Part shown: positions 15,191 to 19,453 of the stretch, piece after piece
How positions within the stretch are numbered: the first letter of the stretch is position 1
Layout: every line of letters begins with the position of its first letter
NCBI GenBank assembly: GCA_051891935.1
Contig: JBJFFR010000058.1
Coordinates: forward strand, 1-19,453
DNA: 19,453 bases
Direction: 5' to 3'
From: UMGS363 sp051891935
GTDB lineage: Bacteria; Bacillota; Clostridia; Oscillospirales; Ruminococcaceae
The notes under the pieces: generated by a model
Told to the model about the DNA's origin: nothing
The model's input: the letters and a program-made list of their open reading frames with translations, nothing else
Database searches by the model: none
Translations under genes and position numbers: made by a program

Positions 15191-15213
15191 GAAATTCTTA
15201 TATTCAATAAGAC

Positions 15214-15909
15214 TTATACACCGTACTTAGCAGTATTTACAGCAATACCAACGCCCATTGTTGAAGAAACAACGCAGGACTTGAAGTATGTGCCCTTTGC
15301 AGCAGCAGGCTTTGCCTTTGCAACTGCTTCAAGAAGTGTGTTAAGGTTCTGATCGAGCTTTTCAGCACCGAAGGAAGCCTTGCCGATCGGGCAGTGGATG
15401 ATGTTTGTCTTATCAAGACGGTATTCGATCTTACCTGCCTTAGCTTCTGTTACAGCCTTTGCAACATCGGGAGTAACTGTACCTGCCTTGGGGTTAGGCA
15501 TGAGTCCGCGAGGACCGAGAACCTTACCGAGCTTACCAACAACGCCCATCATATCAGGGGAAGCGATAAGTACATCGAAATCCATCCAGTTTTCCTTGAG
15601 GATCTTCTGTGCGAGATCATCAGCGCCAACATAATCAGCACCTGCAGCCTTTGCAGCTTCTTCCTTTTCGGGCTTGCAGAATACGCAAACTCTTACCTTC
15701 TTACCTGTGCCGTTAGGAAGTACAACTGCACCTCTTACCTGCTGGTCAGCGTGACGGGAGTCAACGCCCAGACGGATGTGAACCTCAATTGTTTCATCGA
15801 ACTTAGCCTTTGCAGTCTTGCAAGCAAGATCAAGTGCTTCAGCTGATTCGTAAAGCTTTGTGCTGTCAACGAGCTTTGCACTTTCGTTATATTTTTTACC
15901 GTGTTTCAT
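15214..15909 (-). CDS. rplA: 50S ribosomal protein L1
   Basis: At 231 aa it has the normal length for L1. Recognisable blocks include VRLPNGTGK-like VVLPNGTGKKVRV (about 63-75), the domain II/hinge segment GVVGKLGKVLGPRGLMPNPKAGTVTP split over about 125-151, and a closing GVGIAVNT. L1 forms the mobile stalk of the 50S subunit that guides release of tRNA from the E site, and in bacteria it represses its own mRNA. AGGAGG at 15921-15926 precedes ATG 15909 by 11 nt. The 123-bp gap to rplK is long for this operon and holds a structure resembling the L1 site of 23S rRNA. It is the last gene of the transcript. Confidence 0.97.
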   Translation of the reverse strand: MKHGKKYNESAKLVDSTKLYESAEALDLACKTAKAKFDETIEVHIRLGVDSRHADQQVRGAVVLPNGTGKKVRVCVFCKPEKEEAAKAAGADYVGADDLAQKILKENWMDFDVLIASPDMMGVVGKLGKVLGPRGLMPNPKAGTVTPDVAKAVTEAKAGKIEYRLDKTNIIHCPIGKASFGAEKLDQNLNTLLEAVAKAKPAAAKGTYFKSCVVSSTMGVGIAVNTAKYGV

Positions 15910-15927
15910 TATTAATTTATCCTCCTT

Positions 15928-16001
15928 TAAGTGGTAATGCCCTTATCAAAAGGGCTGTCCCCAAACAGATCGGGACTTGTAGCGGAATGTTCCTCCCACC
16001 A
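15928..16001 (-). promoter_or_regulatory. Candidate L1-binding mRNA element (23S rRNA mimic)
   Basis: On the minus strand TGGTGGGAGG (16001-15992) and ATTACCACTT (15938-15929) can form the GTGG/CCAC stem and asymmetric loop that recall the L1 target in 23S rRNA (GGUGGGAGG...AUACCACC). Between them are two clean hairpins, GTCCC/GGGAC (15975-15956) and GCCCTT/AAGGGC (15955-15939). The rplA ribosome binding site follows within a few bases. L1 binding here would block rplA translation. The comparison to rRNA is from memory and needs a structural search. Confidence 0.6.
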
Positions 16002-16032
16002 TAGCAGCGAAGAAAATTCAGTTAATTTTCAA

Positions 16033-16458
16033 TCAGTCAACAACTTCTACGCCCATGGAACGTGCAGTACCAGCGATCATGCTCATAGCAGTATCGATGT
16101 TTGCAGCGTTAAGGTCAGGCATCTTTGTTTCTGCGATCTTGCGGATCTGATCCTTTGTGATCTTACCAACCTTGGTCTTGTTAGGAACTCCGGAACCGCT
16201 TTCAATACCGATAGCCTTCTTGATAAGAACAGCTGCGGGAGGAGTCTTTGTGATGAATGAGAATGAACGGTCTGCATATACTGTGATAACAACAGGAATG
16301 ATAAGACCGATATCGTTCTTTGTTCTCTCGTTGAATTCCTTTGTAAATGCCATAATATTTACACCATGCTGACCGAGAGCAGGACCAACAGGGGGAGCAG
16401 GAGTAGCCTTACCTGCAGCGATCTGAAGCTTAATTAAGCCAACAACTTTCTGTGCCAT
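16033..16458 (-). CDS. rplK: 50S ribosomal protein L11
   Basis: At 141 aa it has the standard length. It shows the N-terminal LQIAAGKATPAPPVGPALGQ signature (split around 11-30, with GQHGVNIMAF following) and the RNA-binding C-terminal domain from about 70 on (TKTPPAAVLIKKA, then MPDLNA and ARSMGVEV). L11 binds the GTPase-associated region of 23S rRNA and is needed for factor binding and the stringent response. GGAGGTG at 16467-16473 lies 8 nt before the ATG. It follows nusG after 73 bp, the usual order. Confidence 0.97.
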   Translation of the reverse strand: MAQKVVGLIKLQIAAGKATPAPPVGPALGQHGVNIMAFTKEFNERTKNDIGLIIPVVITVYADRSFSFITKTPPAAVLIKKAIGIESGSGVPNKTKVGKITKDQIRKIAETKMPDLNAANIDTAMSMIAGTARSMGVEVVD

Positions 16459-16531
16459 ATTGAATGCACCTCCGTAATATAGAAGAATCCGAAAAAGGAT
16501 CCATACAGTTTATGTTTTTTCTCTGACAAGA

Positions 16532-17068
16532 TCAATACTCGTCAGTTTTTACAACCTTTGAAATTTCAAGAGTTGCAAGAGTTTCTCTGCCGAACATTGA
16601 TACTGAAACATCAACAGTCATATCTTCAGTATTAACATTCTTGACATCTCCGACAAAGCCTTCCATCGGTCCCGAAGTGATCTTGACTCTGTCGCCCTCC
16701 TTGATGTTGACCTCAACGATCGTTTCGTTAGAATCAACTCCGAGTGCGGCAACTTCCTTATCGGAAAGCGGAACGGGCTTTGAAGCAGGTCCGACGAAAC
16801 CGGTAACACCTCGTACATTTCGTACAACGTACCATGAATCATCGGTCAGAACCATCTTCACGAGTACATATCCCGGGAAGATCTTTCTGTCGACCTCACG
16901 CTCCTTATTCGTTTCGGTAAGCTCCTTAACGTGTTCGGTAGGGATACATACCATAGGGATAAGATCGCGGAGATTACGGTTTTCGACAACTTTATCGATA
17001 GTATCTTTTACCTTATTCTCATAACCGGAATAGGTGTGAATGACATACCATTTTGCTGTTTCTGACAT
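16532..17068 (-). CDS. nusG: Transcription elongation/termination factor NusG
   Basis: This 178-aa protein has an N-terminal NGN domain beginning KWYVIHTYSGYE (about 6-17), PGYVLVKM (about 63-70) and RNVRGVTGFVG (about 81-91). The C-terminal KOW domain has GDRVKITSGPMEGFVGDV (split around 125-142). NusG binds RNA polymerase, affects pausing and termination, and links transcription to ribosomes. The start is ATG 17068, eight bases after AAGGAAG (17077-17083); an upstream in-frame ATG at 17089 lacks a binding site. It lies between secE and rplK as in most Bacillota. Confidence 0.96.
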   Translation of the reverse strand: MSETAKWYVIHTYSGYENKVKDTIDKVVENRNLRDLIPMVCIPTEHVKELTETNKEREVDRKIFPGYVLVKMVLTDDSWYVVRNVRGVTGFVGPASKPVPLSDKEVAALGVDSNETIVEVNIKEGDRVKITSGPMEGFVGDVKNVNTEDMTVDVSVSMFGRETLATLEISKVVKTDEY

Positions 17069-17076
17069 TCTTCTAT

Positions 17077-17083
17077 CTTCCTT
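17077..17083 (-). promoter_or_regulatory. nusG ribosome binding site
   Basis: AAGGAAG on the minus strand is 8 nt before ATG 17068 and lies inside the 27-bp gap after secE. Confidence 0.6.
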
Positions 17084-17095
17084 TCGCAAAAACGC

Positions 17096-17407
17096 TTACA
17101 TTCCAAGACTAAGCTTGAGCAAAGCGGCGAGTCCGCTGTCGATTCCCCAGATTACTATACCGCAGACGCACATTGCAACAAGAACGACCGCAGTATTGTT
17201 GATGACCTTCTTTTTGCTCGGCCATACAACCTTTTTGATCTCGCCTCTAAGATCCTTAAAAAACTTGGCAATTGGGTTCTGCTTTTTCTGACCCTTTGCC
17301 TTTGCCTTGGCATTATCCTTTACGATCTTGTCGGCTTTGGCTTCTGCCTGAGCAACGATGGATTTCTTTGAAGGCGATTTAGCTTGATTCTTTTTGCTAT
17401 CAGCCAT
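17096..17407 (-). CDS. secE: Preprotein translocase subunit SecE
   Basis: This 103-residue protein carries a long Lys/Ala-rich N-terminal extension (about 1-55). It is followed by the conserved amphipathic FFKDLRGEIKKVVWPSKK (about 58-75) and a single membrane helix (about 80-100). SecE clamps SecY in the protein-export channel. ATG 17407 lies five bases after GAGGTG; a GTG two codons upstream (17413) falls in the binding site and is not used. It overlaps no neighbour and is followed by nusG after 27 bp. Confidence 0.93.
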   Translation of the reverse strand: MADSKKNQAKSPSKKSIVAQAEAKADKIVKDNAKAKAKGQKKQNPIAKFFKDLRGEIKKVVWPSKKKVINNTAVVLVAMCVCGIVIWGIDSGLAALLKLSLGM

Positions 17408-17422
17408 TTTCACACCTCTTCC

Positions 17423-17572
17423 TTACTTGGTTTCTTTGTGAAGAGTATGCTTCTTGCAGAACTTACAATACTTATTCATTTCAAGTCTGTCCGGATCGTT
17501 CTTCTTGTTCTTCTTGGTATTGTAGTTGCGCTGCTTGCACTCTGTGCAGGCTAATGTTACCTTTACTCTCAT
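17423..17572 (-). CDS. rpmG: 50S ribosomal protein L33, zinc type
   Basis: This 49-aa protein begins MRVKVTLACTECKQRNY and ends KKHTLHKETK. Its two zinc pairs are C9-x2-C12 and C36-x2-C39, the 'C+' form that binds zinc; many Bacillota also have a zinc-free paralogue. It is a small protein of the 50S E-site region. AGGAGGTG (17578-17585) precedes ATG 17572. It opens the operon, 15 bp before secE, the common Bacillota order rpmG-secE-nusG-rplK-rplA. Confidence 0.95.
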   Translation of the reverse strand: MRVKVTLACTECKQRNYNTKKNKKNDPDRLEMNKYCKFCKKHTLHKETK

Positions 17573-17585
17573 ATCGGCACCTCCT

Positions 17586-17765
17586 ATTAAATGTTCTCTT
17601 TTCGAGAACGTTTCGATTTCGCAGGAACTTGTGTCCCTGTGCCTCCCTCTATGGCAATTTCCGATACAAAGTCATTCAAAAACGAGTTTTTCCGACTTCG
17701 TACACTTTGTCGAGAGGTCATGTCCCATATTTCAGGGCACAAAAAATAAGACCTCTGCAAGAGGT
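17586..17765 (-). promoter_or_regulatory. Long structured leader of the rpmG operon
   Basis: The leader from the predicted start point to the rpmG binding site is about 180-190 nt. It folds into several hairpins on the minus strand: ACCTCT/AGAGGT (17765-17751), TGTGCCC/GGGACA (around 17742-17722), ACAAAGT/ACTTTGT (about 17710-17665) enclosing AAAAAC/GTTTTT, and GTTCTC/GAGAAC just before the start codon (about 17609-17593). AGAGGTC at 17756-17750 can also pair with GACCTCT at 17719-17713, an alternative to the first hairpin. The stretch codes for no protein that I can support. A regulatory role is inferred. Confidence 0.45.
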
Positions 17766-17774
17766 AATCTTATT
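17741..17774 (-). terminator. Terminator of the epimerase-ThuA operon, overlapping the next promoter
   Basis: On the minus strand AATAAG-ATT-ACCTCT, loop TGC, then AGAGGT-CTTATT form a 12-bp stem with a 3-nt bulge, followed by a T run (CTTATTTTTT). Its first bases are the last bases of the -10 box of the rpmG promoter. Transcripts from upstream would carry the full stem; transcripts starting here carry only the inner 6 bp. Confidence 0.65.
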
Positions 17775-17801
17775 CTACCACAAACAGAGATCATTTGTCA
17801 A
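17772..17801 (-). promoter_or_regulatory. Strong promoter of the rpmG-secE-nusG-rplK-rplA operon
   Basis: On the minus strand a perfect TTGACA (17801-17796) and TAGAAT (17777-17772) are 18 bp apart, with an extended -10 TGG directly before TAGAAT. This is the best sigma-A promoter in the window. Confidence 0.85.
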
Positions 17802-17868
17802 GTGTTTTTTCGTAATTTTCAATAATTTTTTCTCAAAATTTTCTACAACAGGCAAAACAGCTGTTTCT

Positions 17869-18573
17869 TTACTTGATTTCGTAACATTCGGGAAGCTTTC
17901 TCGGAGCATCGGGAGAATATGCCCAGCGAACGGCATTCGTAATTATTTTTTGTATCTCCGGCATAAAATATACCGGATACTCTTCATGCCCCGGCTGAAA
18001 ATAGAATATCTTTCCATATCCTCGTGTAAAGGTCACACCGCTGCGGAACTTCTCTCCCCTGCTGAATGTCCCCTCAAATACAACATCATCCGGCTTTGGG
18101 ATATCAAACCACTCACCGTACATTTCTTCGTGAGGAATTTTTATCACCGCAGGCACTCCGTCGGCGATCGGGTGTAAAGTGTTTACACATTCCAGCGTTT
18201 CGCTGTCGTTGTTCCGCCAGTTGAGCGACATCGTCGTTCCCATAAGCGCTTTCATTATCTTTGAATAATGCGCCGAGTGAAGCGCAACAAGTCCCATTCC
18301 GCCGAGAACAGCCTCGTGGATAAGCCGTACATTTTCATCGGTTATCTCATCATGACGAGCGTGCGCCCACCATATAAGCACATCGGTATCACGCAGCATT
18401 TCCTCGGAAATACCCTGATTTTCCATATCAAGCGTTGCGCAGCGCACAGAGATGTCCTCATTGGTGTAAAGGAAATCAGCTATACAGCTGTGTATACCCC
18501 TCGGATATACCTTCGCTATCCCCTCATATTCACGTTCGTGCACATATTCATTCCACACAGTAACTTTTATCAT
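17869..18573 (-). CDS. ThuA-like protein (trehalose-utilisation family, amidotransferase-like fold)
   Basis: This 234-aa protein shows the ThuA-family pattern: WWAHARHDE (68-76), LVALHSAHYSKIMKALMG (95-112) and GKIFYFQPGHEEYP (187-200). ThuA proteins share the class I glutamine amidotransferase fold but lack its catalytic cysteine. They are linked to sugar metabolism (keto-trehalose/keto-sugar use in rhizobia), though the reaction is poorly defined. The ATG at 18573 overlaps the stop of the upstream epimerase gene by ATGA, with GAGGAG (18583-18588) inside that gene, so the two are translationally coupled. The pairing suggests a shared sugar or cyclitol substrate. Its likely terminator lies about 95 bp downstream. 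Confidence 0.85.
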   Translation of the reverse strand: MIKVTVWNEYVHEREYEGIAKVYPRGIHSCIADFLYTNEDISVRCATLDMENQGISEEMLRDTDVLIWWAHARHDEITDENVRLIHEAVLGGMGLVALHSAHYSKIMKALMGTTMSLNWRNNDSETLECVNTLHPIADGVPAVIKIPHEEMYGEWFDIPKPDDVVFEGTFSRGEKFRSGVTFTRGYGKIFYFQPGHEEYPVYFMPEIQKIITNAVRWAYSPDAPRKLPECYEIK

Positions 18574-19376
18574 ACGGAAATTCTCCTCAAATTTTCAGCG
18601 GACCTTTTTATAAAACCAAGCTGATCGTACGCACCAAAGTGCTCTATCGTGAAAATGCCGTCATAACCGCTCTTTAGCAGCTCGCCGACAATATGTCCGA
18701 CAGCAACACAACCGTCACCCGTAGGGCAGGCGTACATCTCCGTTCCGTCAACAGCACATTTCATCTCACAGCGTTCATCGGGAGTCATGCTCCTGTCCTT
18801 GCAGTAAACATGGACAATATATGGTTTTAAACGCTCAAAAGCGTAGTTTTCCGATTCTGCGCTGTACATAAAATTGCCCGTATCAAATGTTACCTTTAAA
18901 TATGGCACCTCTTCAACAAAACCGAGCATTCTTTCCGAGGTCGATATCGGGCTCATAAAATCGTCAAAATCCTCAATTGTCGGTGTAAGTCCTTTTTCGT
19001 GAGCATACTCGCAAACAGCTTTCATTGCTGCGATCATCTTTTCCCGTTCCGTCCTCATAACCGCTTTGTCGTTTTTGGAATAAAATCCCGGGATAAGCAT
19101 TATTTTTTCCGAGCCGAGCTGTGCAGCTCTGTCGCAATGATAAAAAGCATCACTTAAATCGGACGAGTTCGCAAAATCATAGAAGCCGTAAACAGACGAT
19201 ATTTTCATCCCAGAGCTGATAAGGATATCCGCTGTTTCATCTTTTTTCAGGTCTGCGATATCAAATTCAAGGTATTCTATGCCGAAACCCTTGACAGTAT
19301 CAATAATCTCGGGAAAAGCTTTTCCACTCTGTTGTGCAGCTTCGCAGATATGATGATAAAAGACTGACAGCTTCAT
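18570..19376 (-). CDS. Sugar phosphate isomerase/epimerase (xylose isomerase-like TIM barrel)
   Basis: This 268-aa protein is of the AP-endonuclease-2/xylose-isomerase-like family. Likely metal ligands sit at the usual barrel-strand ends: E135 (TPTIEDF), D165 (VTFDTGN), H189 (VHVYCKD) and E245 (FTIEHFG). Members isomerise, epimerise or dehydrate sugars and inositols; the exact substrate is not readable here. It starts at ATG 19376, with GGAGG about 11 nt upstream, and ends in a 4-bp overlap with the ThuA-like gene. A repeat (R2 copy b) lies directly upstream, so its promoter is either in or beyond that repeat, outside the window. Confidence 0.88.
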   Translation of the reverse strand: MKLSVFYHHICEAAQQSGKAFPEIIDTVKGFGIEYLEFDIADLKKDETADILISSGMKISSVYGFYDFANSSDLSDAFYHCDRAAQLGSEKIMLIPGFYSKNDKAVMRTEREKMIAAMKAVCEYAHEKGLTPTIEDFDDFMSPISTSERMLGFVEEVPYLKVTFDTGNFMYSAESENYAFERLKPYIVHVYCKDRSMTPDERCEMKCAVDGTEMYACPTGDGCVAVGHIVGELLKSGYDGIFTIEHFGAYDQLGFIKRSAENLRRISV

Positions 19377-19402
19377 TTCAAAGAAAACCTCCGCAGGATT
19401 TT

Positions 19403-19453
19403 TATACTAATAACCATTTGTTCTATGGATAAAGACGGTGGATAGAATACGAC
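19403..19453. repeat. Structured repeat R2, copy b, cut by the window end
   Basis: TATACTAAT, GTTCTAT, AAAGACG and GATAGAATA occur here in the same order and spacing as in the left end of R2 copy a (11085-11133). Bases between these blocks have diverged. The rest of the element lies outside the window. Confidence 0.65.

Noticed and set aside
16480..16500. Hairpin GGATCC/GGATTC-like between nusG and rplK
   Set aside because: Only four consecutive pairs with no U-tract; not a convincing terminator or regulatory stem.
17554..18177. Plus-strand open frame across the rpmG leader and ThuA gene
   Set aside because: It crosses a strong promoter, a terminator and a secure minus-strand gene, with no recognisable domain.

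Overview
The window reads as chromosome of a Bacillota, most likely a Ruminococcus-type Clostridium (Oscillospiraceae). The grounds are strong AGGAGG-type ribosome binding sites on nearly every gene, a PyrR/PyrK/type 1B PyrD pyrimidine pathway, a zinc-type L33, and many short palindromic repeats whose ends read ACTAAT. No rRNA, tRNA, CRISPR array, transposase or phage gene was seen. The species assignment is inference.

Left part, plus strand (about 65-11083): a de novo pyrimidine (UMP) cluster. The order is pyrR, pyrC (TTG start), pyrF (type 2), carA, carB, then a 225-bp gap holding a hairpin and a palindromic repeat, an unrecognised four-helix membrane protein, pyrK, pyrD (8-bp overlap with pyrK) and a DMT/EamA-family transporter. 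It closes with a strong terminator. CarAB makes carbamoyl phosphate, PyrC makes dihydroorotate, PyrDK makes orotate and PyrF makes UMP. pyrB and pyrE are not in the window, and no PyrR attenuator is visible in the short leader.

Middle (11085-15213): a repeat-rich zone with three minus-strand genes. An AI-2E/PerM-family membrane protein ends exactly in a repeat-derived stop codon. A GH26-like cytosolic glycosidase has its own promoter and a perfect catabolite-control (cre/LacI-type) palindrome. An AT-rich zinc-ribbon Nudix hydrolase sits against a cluster of mobile-looking repeats. Three repeat families are defined here: R1 (three copies of about 114 bp), R2 (one full copy of about 190 bp and one copy cut by the window end) and R3 (one copy of about 134 bp). 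Twice, two elements are fused and share a single (A)CTAAT end.

Right part, minus strand (15154-17801): the operon rpmG-secE-nusG-rplK-rplA, with a strong promoter, a long structured leader, an apparent L1-binding 23S rRNA mimic between rplK and rplA, and a terminator after rplA, so rplJ and rplL do not follow. Upstream of it lie two translationally coupled genes, a xylose-isomerase-like sugar epimerase and a ThuA-like protein. Their likely terminator overlaps the -10 box of the ribosomal operon.
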